DNA of 64,000 nucleotides from Tsukamurella conjunctivitidis (lineage in GTDB: Bacteria; Actinomycetota; Actinomycetes; Mycobacteriales; Mycobacteriaceae). The position numbers and the translations under genes are program-made. The notes beneath the pieces are model-generated. The model did no database searches and was not told where the DNA came from. It saw nothing but the letters and a program-made list of their open reading frames with translations. The stretch covers positions 186,001 to 250,000 of the forward strand of contig NZ_VIGX01000002.1 of assembly GCF_007858475.1 (NCBI RefSeq), written 5' to 3'. This document shows, one piece after another, positions 44,275 through 51,953 of the stretch (positions are counted from its first letter, which is position 1; each line of letters opens with the position of its first letter).

Positions 44275-45534
44275 TTAGACCTTCGCAATCTTCTCGTCGG
44301 CGGTCGGCGCGACCGCGTTGGTCTCGTCGTCCCACTCGGCGTTGACGTTGTTGGAGTCGACCTTCTGCTGCTGCGCGCGCCAGTACATGTAGCCGGAGAG
44401 GGCGCAGAGGATGGCGAAGGCGACGATCGGGCCGGCGAGACCGGGGATCTTCGCCGCGACGAACCACATGATCGCGCCGACGATCGCGGCGGCGGGCAGG
44501 GTGATCAGCCAGGCGGCGACCATGCGCACCGCGACGTTCCAGCGGACCTTGGCGCCCGGCTTGCCGACGCCCGAGCCCAGGATGGAGCCGGTGGCGACGT
44601 GCGTGGTGGAGAGGGCGAAGCCGAGGTGGCTCGAGGTGAGGATGATCGTGGCGGACGACGCCTCGGCGGCCATGCCCTGCGGCGAGCTGATCTCGATCAG
44701 GCCCTTGCCCAGGGTGCGGATGATGCGCCAGCCGCCCAGGAAGGTGCCCAGGGCGATCGCGGCCGCGGCGGAGAACTTCACCCACAGCGGGACGCCGTGC
44801 GTGTCGTTCCAGAACAGGAAGCCGCCGCTCGACTCGGGGGAGCCGGCGCTGTAGCCGATGAGCGCGAGGGTGATGACACCCATCGTCTTCTGCGCGTCGT
44901 TGGTGCCGTGCGCGAGGGAGACGAGCGAGGCGGTGCCGATCTGGCCCCAGCGGAAGCCCTCCTCGGTGAACCGCTCGGCGACGCCGGCGACGATCTTGAA
45001 GATGAGGTAGGTGCCGGCCGCGGCCACGAGGCCCGCGACGACCGGGGCGAACAGCGCCGGGAGGACGACCTTGCCGATGACGCCGTCGAGCTTGCCGTGG
45101 CCGATCCACACCACACCGCTCAGGCCGAGAGCCGCGATGGTGGCACCGATCATGCCGCCGAACAGCGCGTGCGAGCTGGAGCTGGGCAGGCCGAGCAGCC
45201 AGGTCAGCAGGTTCCAGACGATGCCGCCGATGAGGCCCGCGAGCACGATGATCAGCAGTGCGCGGCCGTGATTGGCAGTGAACTCCGCCTTGGGCGAGCC
45301 GTCCTTGTTCTGGATCTTGATCACCGCGTTGGTCACGGTGAGCGCGACCTCGACGGACAGGAAGGCGCCGACCAGGTTCAGGATCGCCGACAGGCTGACG
45401 GCGGTCTTGGGCTTGAGGGCGCCTGTCGCGATGGATGTGGCCATCGCATTGCCCGTGTCGTGAAAGCCGTTGGTGAAGTCGAAGGCGAGGGCCGTCACGA
45501 TCACCAACAGCAGGATGATGAGTTCGCTGTTCAT
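44275..45534 (-). CDS. pitA: Low-affinity inorganic phosphate transporter, PiT family
   Basis: Membrane transporter of 419 aa with the duplicated PiT signature: FDFTNGFHDTGNAMATSIAT in the first half and SLAHGTNDAQKTMGVITLAL in the second. About ten helices. It imports metal-phosphate complexes with protons. ATG at 45534 is chosen because MNSELIILLLVIVTALAFDF is the usual N-terminus; CACTAT sits 7 nt upstream as a possible leaderless -10. A PHO-box-like direct repeat lies about 100 nt upstream at 45630-45651. Confidence 0.94.
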   Translation of the reverse strand: MNSELIILLLVIVTALAFDFTNGFHDTGNAMATSIATGALKPKTAVSLSAILNLVGAFLSVEVALTVTNAVIKIQNKDGSPKAEFTANHGRALLIIVLAGLIGGIVWNLLTWLLGLPSSSSHALFGGMIGATIAALGLSGVVWIGHGKLDGVIGKVVLPALFAPVVAGLVAAAGTYLIFKIVAGVAERFTEEGFRWGQIGTASLVSLAHGTNDAQKTMGVITLALIGYSAGSPESSGGFLFWNDTHGVPLWVKFSAAAAIALGTFLGGWRIIRTLGKGLIEISSPQGMAAEASSATIILTSSHLGFALSTTHVATGSILGSGVGKPGAKVRWNVAVRMVAAWLITLPAAAIVGAIMWFVAAKIPGLAGPIVAFAILCALSGYMYWRAQQQKVDSNNVNAEWDDETNAVAPTADEKIAKV

Positions 45535-45629
45535 GGTGAAAATAGTGAGGCCGGAAGGGGTGTTCCACCAAACGGGTGAGACGTGGCCGACATCCCCCTG
45601 ACCTGCAGGTTCTCGACCGTCCGGCGAGC

Positions 45630-45651
45630 GTTCACCCAATGTTCATTCAGG
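45630..45651 (+). promoter_or_regulatory. PHO-box-like direct repeat
   Basis: Two consecutive 11-nt units GTTCACCCAAT and GTTCATTCAGG (45630-45640, 45641-45651) match the direct-repeat PHO box bound by PhoP in Streptomyces. It lies between pitA (minus strand) and the embR-like gene (plus strand) and could serve either. Confidence 0.55.
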
Positions 45652-45729
45652 GCGCTCTCAGAATCCGCAGGTCATGTCCGGTTTGGGCTGTTTCCGAGGT
45701 CTTCCGCGGGCCGACTGATGCGCCGTGAC

Positions 45730-45735
45730 TACTAT
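45730..45735 (+). promoter_or_regulatory. Leaderless-type -10 of the embR-like gene
   Basis: TACTAT followed by 6 nt and the ATG at 45742. No Shine-Dalgarno. An in-frame ATG at 45718 would lie upstream of this -10. Confidence 0.55.
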
Positions 45736-45741
45736 TTGCGC

Positions 45742-46881
45742 ATGGCGTCTTTGGATATCCGCGTGTTGGGCCAGGTCTCGCTCTCCGTGGACGGCGCACC
45801 GAACGAGGTCTCGGGCGTGAAGCCGCGATCCGTGCTCGCGCTGCTCGTGATGAACCGCGGCCGCGCGGTCACCGTGGACTCGCTCAGCGAGCAGGTGTGG
45901 GACGGGAACCCGCCCGCCTCGGCGCGCGCCAGCCTGCAGGTCTTCGTCAGCGGATTGCGCAAGGCGCTGCGCGGCCCGGGTGCCGGGTCGGGCCTCGACG
46001 CCCTGCTGGTGACCTCGGGCTCCACCTATCGCCTCGACCTCGAGCCGGAGCAGTCCGACGTGGGCCGGTTCGACGCGGCCCGCCGACGGGGCGCGGAACT
46101 CGCCGCGGCCGGCCGCTACGACCAGGCCTCGCTGGCGTTCGCGACCGCGCTCTCGGAGTTCCGCGGCGACGCCGTCGCCGACCTGCGGGGCCTGCAGTTC
46201 GCCGACAACTTCGCGATCGGCATGGCGGAGGAGCGGGCGGCGGTGCAGTCCGCGATGTACGACGCGGAGATCGCCGCCGGGCGCGCCGCATCGGTGATCG
46301 GCGAGCTCCGCCGCCTCGTCTCCGAACATCCGCTGCAGGAGCCGCTGTGGGGGCAGCTGATCACGGCGCTGTACGTGACCGGGCGTCAGGCCGATGCGCT
46401 GGAGGCATCGCGGGAGCTGCGCCGCACCCTCGCCGACGAGCTCGGCGCCGATCCCACGCCCGCACTCGTCGAGCTCGAGGGCAAGGTGCTGCGGCAGGAG
46501 CAGCTGGCGTTCACCGCCGCGCGCCCGGCGGCGCAGCCGGGCGACGGCCGCGCCTTCGAGAAGACCGAGACCGATGTCACCGTCCCCGGAGCCGGCCCGC
46601 GCGGCACGCTGACGGCATCCGACGGCACCGAGTACCCGGTGCACGGCGAGGTCCGCCTCGGCCGCCTGCCCGACAACGACATCAGCATCGACGACACCAA
46701 GGTCTCCCGCGAGCACGCCGTCATCACCGGCTCCGTCAGCGGCTTCGCCGTCCGGGACCTGCAGTCCTCCAACGGGACCTATGTCGGCGAGCGCCGCGTC
46801 TCCGGCCAGCTGCCCCTGTCCGACGGTGACGAACTCACCCTGGGCCGCACGACCTACGTCTTCCGCGTGATCGAGGACTGA
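45742..46881 (+). CDS. EmbR-like SARP regulator with FHA domain
   Basis: Protein of 379 aa with three domains: an OmpR-type winged helix (about 1-95, LDIRVLGQVSLSVDG, LLVMNRGRAVTVDSLSEQVW), a bacterial transcriptional activator (TPR-like) domain (about 100-250), and a C-terminal FHA domain (about 285-375). FHA residues are intact: GRLPDNDI, SREHAVI and SSNGTYVG, so it can bind phosphothreonine. The layout and length match EmbR (Rv1267c), activated by Ser/Thr kinases such as PknH. No kinase or emb gene is nearby. Its targets are unknown. Confidence 0.9.
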   Translation: MASLDIRVLGQVSLSVDGAPNEVSGVKPRSVLALLVMNRGRAVTVDSLSEQVWDGNPPASARASLQVFVSGLRKALRGPGAGSGLDALLVTSGSTYRLDLEPEQSDVGRFDAARRRGAELAAAGRYDQASLAFATALSEFRGDAVADLRGLQFADNFAIGMAEERAAVQSAMYDAEIAAGRAASVIGELRRLVSEHPLQEPLWGQLITALYVTGRQADALEASRELRRTLADELGADPTPALVELEGKVLRQEQLAFTAARPAAQPGDGRAFEKTETDVTVPGAGPRGTLTASDGTEYPVHGEVRLGRLPDNDISIDDTKVSREHAVITGSVSGFAVRDLQSSNGTYVGERRVSGQLPLSDGDELTLGRTTYVFRVIED

Positions 46882-46951
46882 TCCGCCGGCTATGAAATCG
46901 TGTCCACTGGTGACAGAACGGACATTGGTGGAAGTCGGCGATGAGATGTCG

Positions 46952-46971
46952 GCGTGTCGTCGCCGACACGC
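46952..46971 (+). terminator. Weak hairpin after the embR-like gene
   Basis: GCGTGTC (46952-46958) pairs with GACACGC (46965-46971) over a 6-nt loop, 70 nt past the stop codon. Possible terminator; no U-tract. Confidence 0.35.
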
Positions 46972-47001
46972 ACCGAGGCCTGAAAGCTGGTCGCGCTGCC
47001 G

Positions 47002-47065
47002 ACATCTTTCGAAGCGTTCTGCGAGGAGTTCGTTCCACGGCGTCGCACAACGCTTCGAAAGATGT
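47002..47065. repeat. 17-bp perfect inverted repeat with 30-nt loop
   Basis: ACATCTTTCGAAGCGTT (47002-47018) is the exact reverse complement of 47049-47065. Each arm holds a TTCGAA palindrome. The right arm ends 5 nt before the -10 (TACGGT) of the VOC gene. It may be a terminator, a pair of operator sites or a small palindromic element. Confidence 0.7.
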
Positions 47066-47070
47066 GCGGC

Positions 47071-47076
47071 TACGGT
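47071..47076 (+). promoter_or_regulatory. Leaderless-type -10 of the VOC gene
   Basis: TACGGT followed by 6 nt and the ATG at 47083. Confidence 0.5.
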
Positions 47077-47082
47077 GGGCGG

Positions 47083-47427
47083 ATGATCAACGGGGCGCAC
47101 ATCATCCACTACTCCGCCGACGCGGACGCCGACCGCGCGTTCCTGCGCGATGTCCTCGGTGTCGAGGGGGTGGACGCGGGGCAGGGCTGGCTGATCCTGC
47201 CGCTCCCCGCGTCGGAGGTCGCCGTCCATCCCACCGACGGTCCGCCGAAGCAGGAGCTCTACCTGATGTGCGACGACGTCGAGGCGGAGGTTGCGGCGCT
47301 GCGGGCGAAGGGCGTCGAGACCGCGCCGATCAGCGATCAGGGGTGGGGCCTGCTGACCTCGCTCACGCTCCCGGGCGGCGGCGCGATCGGGCTGTACCAG
47401 CCGCGCCACCAGCGCGCGCACGGCTGA
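47083..47427 (+). CDS. VOC superfamily (glyoxalase-like) protein
   Basis: Small vicinal-oxygen-chelate fold protein of 114 aa with two beta-alpha-beta-beta-beta units: AHIIHYSADADADRAFLRDV and LYLMCDDVEAEVAALRAKGV, ending in LTLPGGGAIGLYQPRH. Candidate metal ligands are His in the first strand and Glu/His later, but assignment is uncertain. It matches Rv0546c by position near pitA. It may be a glyoxalase, dioxygenase or drug-binding protein. ATG at 47083 is preferred over a GTG-type upstream start within the inverted repeat. Confidence 0.82.
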   Translation: MINGAHIIHYSADADADRAFLRDVLGVEGVDAGQGWLILPLPASEVAVHPTDGPPKQELYLMCDDVEAEVAALRAKGVETAPISDQGWGLLTSLTLPGGGAIGLYQPRHQRAHG

Positions 47428-47434
47428 CGGGCCC

Positions 47435-47878
47435 TCAGGCCGAGTAGTGGCCGATCGCCTTCCCGACGGTGCCGGGCCCGCCGACGGTGAAGGTCACCTT
47501 CTTCTCGCCGATCAGCGTGGTGAAGGAGCCGTCCGGGCGGGCCTTGACCTCGCCGCCGTACCGCTTGCCGTCGTTCCACCAGCTCAGCGTGCGGGTCGCG
47601 ATCTGTGCGCGCGTGCCGGGGTTGTCGACGCACGGCGCCGTCGGACCGCCGAGGCCGCCCTTGATGCAGTCGGGGCGCACGGTGATCCAGCCCTTCGCGT
47701 CGACGGTGCCGGTGTAGTGCACCGAGGGGAAGGGCATGGGGTCGGCGAAACCGGGTGTCGTCACCCAACCGTCGAAGCGGACGACGGTGTCGGCGGAGGC
47801 GGTGGCGGGGAGGGCGCCCAGTGCGAGCGCGGCGCAGGCGCCGGCGGCCAGGGCGATGCGGGTGGTGCGGGCGGTCAT
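47435..47878 (-). CDS. Hypothetical secreted protein
   Basis: Protein of 147 aa not recognised as a known family. It has a clear Sec signal peptide (RIALAAGACAALALGALPAT) with an AxA site before DTVVRFDG. The mature part is beta-rich with two Cys (PDCIKGG, TAPCVDN) that may form a disulfide, and conserved-looking Trp (GWVTTPG, SWWNDGKRYGG). Convergent with the VOC gene, 7 nt apart. Presumably exported to the cell envelope. Confidence 0.75.
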   Translation of the reverse strand: MTARTTRIALAAGACAALALGALPATASADTVVRFDGWVTTPGFADPMPFPSVHYTGTVDAKGWITVRPDCIKGGLGGPTAPCVDNPGTRAQIATRTLSWWNDGKRYGGEVKARPDGSFTTLIGEKKVTFTVGGPGTVGKAIGHYSA

Positions 47879-48004
47879 TCGATCACTGCTCCTCGGGGTC
47901 GACGGTGCGGCTCTGACACCCGACTATCGACAGCACGCAAGCCATTCGTTACCGGTAGTTTGCATCGGTCCTGCGATTCTGGCGTGTGCCCCCGGACGAG
48001 CGAT

Positions 48005-48109
48005 TCAGAGCTCGCCGGGCAGCGGGGACTTCGCCCAGTGCAGCGCGAAATCGGCGACCTGTTCCCAGCCGGGCTCGCCGCACGTGAAGGTGGCTCCGGG
48101 TGGTGTCAC
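48005..48109 (-). CDS. Putative 34-aa small ORF or gene remnant after the EcsC-like gene
   Basis: Minus-strand frame starting GTG at 48109, overlapping the EcsC-like stop as GTGA, and ending at 48005. The peptide has CGEPGWEQVADFALHWAKSP and ends PLPGEL. The overlap suggests real coupling. The composition, rich in Trp and acidic/amphipathic residues, looks like the C-terminal helix of a larger protein, so a truncated remnant is equally possible. Confidence 0.35.
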   Translation of the reverse strand: MTPPGATFTCGEPGWEQVADFALHWAKSPLPGEL

Positions 48110-49035
48110 TTTCGTGTTTCGTCCGCCGGCTCACGCTGTGCAGCGTGAGGCTCAACCTCGCCGTCGACGACCTCTGCCACTGTCGCGGCGAACGTCGGAT
48201 TCAGGTCGAAGTCGTGGTCGAATTGACCGGACAGGTTGCTGGCGAGAGTGTCGGCGAGACGGTGCCCCATAGGACGGAACGTGACGTATGTGAGCCCGCC
48301 GGATATCACGCCGCCAACCACGGGGACCGCTTTGGTGATGGTCTTCTCCACAGTCTTCTTGGTCACCTGCTTGCCAACCAGTGCGCCGACCTTCTTGACT
48401 AGTGGGTACCAGGCTGTCTTCGTCAGCGCCTGCCCTGCGACCTTCTTGCCGATGTTGGCGCCAGCGACCTTGGATGTGCTCGTCACCAGCGCTGCTGCAC
48501 CGGCCGCTCCGAACATCGCTCCGAGGTATGCGATGACTCGGATCTGGGCTTCCTCTGAGAGGTCGGAACCGCCGCCGTCGAACAAGTCGTCCTCCCCGAA
48601 CAGGTACGCGATCTGTTGGGCGAGGTTGATCGCGAACCCGAAGTATTGGGCCACGTCCGCACTGCCAGCGGCCACCATCACCATAGGATTGCCAGGGAGT
48701 CCTGCGGCGAACGATGCCATTGATGTCTTCGTCACGCTGTTCTTGATGATCGAGTCGGCCTTTCGGCGGAGCGAACCGACCGTGTAGACCTCCTGCGGAC
48801 CGTTCCGTAGAATGACATCGATGTGCGGAGAATCTCCGAAGTGTTTGGTGAGAAACGCTTCTCGATCGACGCGCACTACGGGGAGGTGCGCGACGGCGCC
48901 AATGGTCTGCAGCACCGTCGCGTAGAGCTTGTCCTGTGTCTGTTCCGGCATAGCGCAACCGTAGTGGTGCTCGATCTTCCGCACCTCAGAATTGGCATCG
49001 AGGATGCGCTCCAGGAGCAAGGCCGGATCGGTCAT
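48106..49035 (-). CDS. EcsC-like protein of atypical composition
   Basis: Protein of 309 aa. The C-terminal half (about 160-290) has glycine/alanine-rich amphipathic stretches of EcsC type: GAMFGAAGAAALVTSTSKVA, a lysine-rich VKKVGALVGKQVTKKTVEK, and VPVVGGVISGGLTYVTFRPM. The N-terminal half has YGCAMPEQTQDKLYATVLQT and a hydrophobic NPMVMVAAGSADVAQYFGFA. Function is unknown; membrane association or a secretion/bacteriocin role is speculative. GC is near 57% in sampled lines against ~68-70% in neighbours, suggesting transfer. ATG at 49035 overlaps the HIT stop (ATGA). Confidence 0.55.
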   Translation of the reverse strand: MTDPALLLERILDANSEVRKIEHHYGCAMPEQTQDKLYATVLQTIGAVAHLPVVRVDREAFLTKHFGDSPHIDVILRNGPQEVYTVGSLRRKADSIIKNSVTKTSMASFAAGLPGNPMVMVAAGSADVAQYFGFAINLAQQIAYLFGEDDLFDGGGSDLSEEAQIRVIAYLGAMFGAAGAAALVTSTSKVAGANIGKKVAGQALTKTAWYPLVKKVGALVGKQVTKKTVEKTITKAVPVVGGVISGGLTYVTFRPMGHRLADTLASNLSGQFDHDFDLNPTFAATVAEVVDGEVEPHAAQREPADETRK

Positions 49036-49460
49036 GACGACAGATCCTCGAGCCCGGCGCGCAGGGCGGCGACGGCATCGTCGGAGCTGCGTGGCCGTCG
49101 CACGGCCATGCGGGAGAGCCACCGCAGCTTGTCGCCGGAGAAGCGCGGGATCACGTGCAGGTGCACGTGATCGACGGTCTGCATCGCGACCCGGCCGTCG
49201 TTCACGACGAGGTTGACGCCGTCCGCGTCGAGCGGACCCGCCTGCGCGGCCCGGCCCAGCCGGTGGCCGAGCGCGAACATCGCGGTCCCGTGCGCACCGT
49301 CGAGCCCGGACAGCCTGGCGGCGTGGGCCTTCGGCACCACCAGCGTGTGGCCGGGGCTGAGCGGGCGGACGTCGAGGAAGGCGATCATCTCCTCGGTCTC
49401 GGCGACGACCGCCGCGGGCGAGGAGCCCGCGACGATCGCGCAGAACACGCAGTCGGTCAC
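49032..49460 (-). CDS. HIT family hydrolase
   Basis: Histidine-triad nucleotide hydrolase of 142 aa. CVFCAIVAGSSPA carries the zinc-type CxxC and the nucleotide loop, AFLDVRPLSPGHTLVVPKAH lines the pocket, and HVHLHVIPRF is the catalytic triad (H-x-H-x-H). It cleaves nucleoside phosphoramidates or adenylylated substrates. GTG at 49460 follows the menB stop by 4 nt and its own stop overlaps the EcsC-like start, so it sits in a menB-HIT-EcsC chain. Confidence 0.9.
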   Translation of the reverse strand: MTDCVFCAIVAGSSPAAVVAETEEMIAFLDVRPLSPGHTLVVPKAHAARLSGLDGAHGTAMFALGHRLGRAAQAGPLDADGVNLVVNDGRVAMQTVDHVHLHVIPRFSGDKLRWLSRMAVRRPRSSDDAVAALRAGLEDLSS

Positions 49461-49464
49461 GGAC

Positions 49465-50391
49465 TCAGTAGTAGTAGGGGAAGGGGGACCAATCCGGGGC
49501 GCGCTTCTCCAGGAAGGAATCCCGGCCCTCGACGGCCTCGTCGGTCATGTAGGCCAGGCGGGTGGCCTCGCCGGCGAAGAGCTGCTGACCGACGAGCCCG
49601 TCGTCGGGGAGGTTGAAGGCGTACTTGAGCATCCGCTGCGCCTGCGGGCTCTTGCCGAGGATCTTCGCGGACCACTCGAGCGCGACGTTCTCCAGCTCGT
49701 CGTGGTCCACGACGCGGTTCACCGCGCCCATGCGGTGCATGTCCTCGGCGCTGTACACATCGCCCAGGAAGAAGATCTCGCGCGCGAACTTGTTGCCCAC
49801 CTGCTTGGCCAGGTAGGCGCTGCCGTAGCCGGCGTCGAAGCTGCCCACGTCGGCGTCGGTCTGCTTGAACTTGGCGTGCTCGCGCGAGGCGAGCGTCAGG
49901 TCGCAGGTCACGTGCAGCGAGTGCCCGCCGCCCGCGGCCCAGCCGTTGACCAGCGCGATCACCACCTTCGGCATGAACCGGATGAGGCGCTGCACCTCGA
50001 GGATGTGCAGGCGGCCGCCCTCGGCCTTGACGCGGGCCTCGTCGACGCCGTCCGCGGTCGCGGCCTCGACGTCGGAGTCGTGGCTCGTCGCGTACTGGTA
50101 GCCGGAGCGGCCGCGGATGCGCTGATCGCCGCCCGAGCAGAACGACCACACGCCGTCCTTCGGCGCCGGGCCGTTGCCGGTGAGCAGCACCGCGCCGACA
50201 TCGGCGGACCGCCGCGCGTGGTCGAGCGCGCGGTACAGCTCGTCGACGGTGTGCGGGCGGAAGGCGTTGCGCACCTCCGGCCGGTCGAAGGCCACGCGCA
50301 CGGTGCCCTGCGTGATGTGCCGGTGGTACGTGATGTCGGTCAGGTCCTCGAATCCGGGGACCGGCTGCCACAGCTCGGGGTTGAAAGTCAC
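49465..50391 (-). CDS. menB: 1,4-dihydroxy-2-naphthoyl-CoA synthase
   Basis: Crotonase-fold enzyme of 308 aa that cyclises o-succinylbenzoyl-CoA. FCSGGDQRIRGRSGYQY is the oxyanion and disordered-loop region, GWAAGGGHSLHVTCDLTLAS the second oxyanion strand, and DADVGSFDAGYGSAYLAK carries the catalytic Asp-Tyr of actinobacterial MenB. GTG at 50391 is 7 nt after TAGAGT on the minus strand, so it is probably leaderless. Its promoter overlaps the menC promoter back to back, so the two genes are divergent with their -10 hexamers sharing bases. Confidence 0.95.
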   Translation of the reverse strand: MTFNPELWQPVPGFEDLTDITYHRHITQGTVRVAFDRPEVRNAFRPHTVDELYRALDHARRSADVGAVLLTGNGPAPKDGVWSFCSGGDQRIRGRSGYQYATSHDSDVEAATADGVDEARVKAEGGRLHILEVQRLIRFMPKVVIALVNGWAAGGGHSLHVTCDLTLASREHAKFKQTDADVGSFDAGYGSAYLAKQVGNKFAREIFFLGDVYSAEDMHRMGAVNRVVDHDELENVALEWSAKILGKSPQAQRMLKYAFNLPDDGLVGQQLFAGEATRLAYMTDEAVEGRDSFLEKRAPDWSPFPYYY

Positions 50392-50398
50392 GGCTCCG

Positions 50399-50408
50399 AC
50401 TCTACTGT
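50399..50408. promoter_or_regulatory. Overlapping divergent leaderless promoters of menB and menC
   Basis: Minus strand TAGAGT (50399-50404) is 7 nt before the menB GTG. Plus strand TACTGT (50403-50408) is 7 nt before the menC GTG at 50416. The two -10 hexamers share positions 50403-50404, so both polymerases cannot open the DNA at once. Confidence 0.55.
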
Positions 50409-50415
50409 TGGGGGC

Positions 50416-51393
50416 GTGGTGGACGTCGACGAACTGGTGGCCGCGGCCCGCGTGGTGCAGTTGCCCATGCGGGTGCGCTTCCGTGGGATCACGACCCGCG
50501 AGGCGCTGGTCTTCGAGGGGCCGGCGGGGTGGGGCGAGTTCGGGCCCTTCCCCGAGTACGGCGACGCCGAGGCCGCGCACTGGTTGCGCGCCGGCATCGA
50601 GGCCGCCTACGAGGGCCTGCCCGCGCCGCTGCGGACGCGGGTCGAGGTCAACGCGACGGTGCCCGCCGTCCCCGCCGACGGCGTGTCCGCGGTGCTCGCG
50701 CAGTTCCCCGGCTGCCGCACCGCGAAGGTGAAGGTCGCGGAGAAGGGGCAGACCCTCGAGGACGACCTCGCCCGCGTCGCGGCCGTGCGGAAGGCCATGC
50801 CGGACGGTGCGATCCGCGTCGACGCCAACGGCGGGTGGACGGTGCCGCAGGCGCACGAGGCGATCACCCGGCTCGTCGCCGACGGTCCGCTCGACTACGC
50901 CGAACAGCCCTGCGCGAGCGTGGAGGAGCTCGCCGAGGTGCGCCGGCTCGTGGACGGCGCGTGCGATATCGCCGCCGACGAATCCATCCGTCGCGCAACC
51001 GATCCGATGCGCGTCGCGGAGCTCGGTGCCGCCGACGTCGCGGTGGTCAAGGTCGCGCCGATCGGCGGCGTGCGGGCGGTGCTCGCCGTCGCCGACGCGC
51101 TGAGAGCCGCTGCGGGCGTGCGGGTCACCGTGTCCTCCGCCCTGGACACCGCGGTCGGACTCTCCGCGGGCATCGTCGCCGCGGCGTGCATCGAGGACGG
51201 CAACGCCGCGGGGCTGGGGACCGGGGGCTTCTTCACCGCCGACCTCGGCGAGCACCCCCTCGTCGACGGTGCGCTCGCGGTGCGCACCGTCGCGCCGACC
51301 GCGGAACGGCTCGCCGCGGTCGAGGTCTTCGGTGAGAGGCGGGACTGGTGGCTGGACCGGCTGCGCCGGTGCCACGCGCTGCTGGCGCGGTAG
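50416..51393 (+). CDS. menC: o-Succinylbenzoate synthase
   Basis: Enolase-superfamily dehydratase of 325 aa. The acid/base lysines are in TAKVKVAEKG (KxK) and VVKVAPIGGV; the Mg2+ ligands are in RVDANGGW, YAEQPC and AADES. It forms o-succinylbenzoate from SHCHC for MenE. Start GTG at 50416 (a second GTG at 50419 follows) is supported by the -10 7 nt upstream. The Mycobacterium counterpart Rv0553 is followed by bpoC and menD; here accessory genes separate menC from menD by 7.5 kb. Confidence 0.93.
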   Translation: MVDVDELVAAARVVQLPMRVRFRGITTREALVFEGPAGWGEFGPFPEYGDAEAAHWLRAGIEAAYEGLPAPLRTRVEVNATVPAVPADGVSAVLAQFPGCRTAKVKVAEKGQTLEDDLARVAAVRKAMPDGAIRVDANGGWTVPQAHEAITRLVADGPLDYAEQPCASVEELAEVRRLVDGACDIAADESIRRATDPMRVAELGAADVAVVKVAPIGGVRAVLAVADALRAAAGVRVTVSSALDTAVGLSAGIVAAACIEDGNAAGLGTGGFFTADLGEHPLVDGALAVRTVAPTAERLAAVEVFGERRDWWLDRLRRCHALLAR

Positions 51394-51855
51394 CTACTTC
51401 CAGGGCGCGTGGGCCCAGCCGAGGAGGCGGTGCGGGCGGGGGTTCGGGGCGTCGATGACCTGGATCTGGCTGCCGTCGCCGTAGCCCCGCTTGAGTCCCT
51501 GGACGGCGCCGCTGAGGTACTTCCCGCCACCGAGCGAGATGTCCACGTGGTAGCCGTAGTCGCTCTGGGTGAAGACGAGGGCCCCGCGCGGCGCGGGGAG
51601 GTTCGCATGGCCGAGCCCCTTCGCCTCCAGCGCCTCGTAGAAGGACCGGGCGTGGTCGCGGGGAATCCCGGTCGCAGTGGTCTTCCCGTAGGCGAAGTCG
51701 ACGAAGTCCTCGCAGCCGTACTCGCCGAAGGTGTCGGTGCCCACCAGGGTCATTCCCCGGGCGATCGCGGCCTCCACGTCGGCGGCGTGCACGGGCGGCG
51801 CGGCGGCGAACGCGATCATCAGCGCGGAGAGTGCGGCCAGCGTCATGCGTCTCAT
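51394..51855 (-). CDS. Secreted NlpC/P60- or CHAP-like protein
   Basis: Protein of 153 aa with a Sec signal peptide (LAALSALMIAFAAAPPVHA, cleavage before ADVE). The mature domain has a Cys-Glu-Asp segment EYGCEDFVDFAYGK and a later His in YGYHVDISLGGGKYLSGAVQ, with ALVFT before it. This order (Cys...His) is that of papain-like peptidoglycan hydrolases such as CHAP and NlpC/P60, though the usual motif around Cys is not exact. It probably acts in the envelope. Its stop directly abuts the menC stop. Confidence 0.65.
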   Translation of the reverse strand: MRRMTLAALSALMIAFAAAPPVHAADVEAAIARGMTLVGTDTFGEYGCEDFVDFAYGKTTATGIPRDHARSFYEALEAKGLGHANLPAPRGALVFTQSDYGYHVDISLGGGKYLSGAVQGLKRGYGDGSQIQVIDAPNPRPHRLLGWAHAPWK

Positions 51856-51940
51856 CCTCTTCTTTCTAGTACTACCGAGCGCTGGGCGGTCGCGAATGCG
51901 CGATCGAGAAAGCGGCTGCGCACCTGTCGGTGGTCCCGTC

Positions 51941-51946
51941 TAGGGT
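51941..51946 (+). promoter_or_regulatory. Leaderless-type -10
   Basis: TAGGGT followed by 7 nt and the ATG at 51954. Confidence 0.5.
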
Positions 51947-51953
51947 GCGGGGC

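Noticed and set aside
43945-45579. Open frame of 544 codons on the plus strand over pitA
   Set aside because: Asp/Gly/Arg-rich shadow of the clear PiT transporter gene; no start signal or family motif.
47008-47016. LexA/SOS box suggested by TTCGAA in the inverted repeat
   Set aside because: The actinobacterial SOS box TCGAAC-N4-GTTCGA is not matched; only the TTCGAA core is present.
46892-47086. 64-codon frame in the gap before the VOC gene
   Set aside because: It crosses both hairpins of the region, has unusual composition and no start signal.
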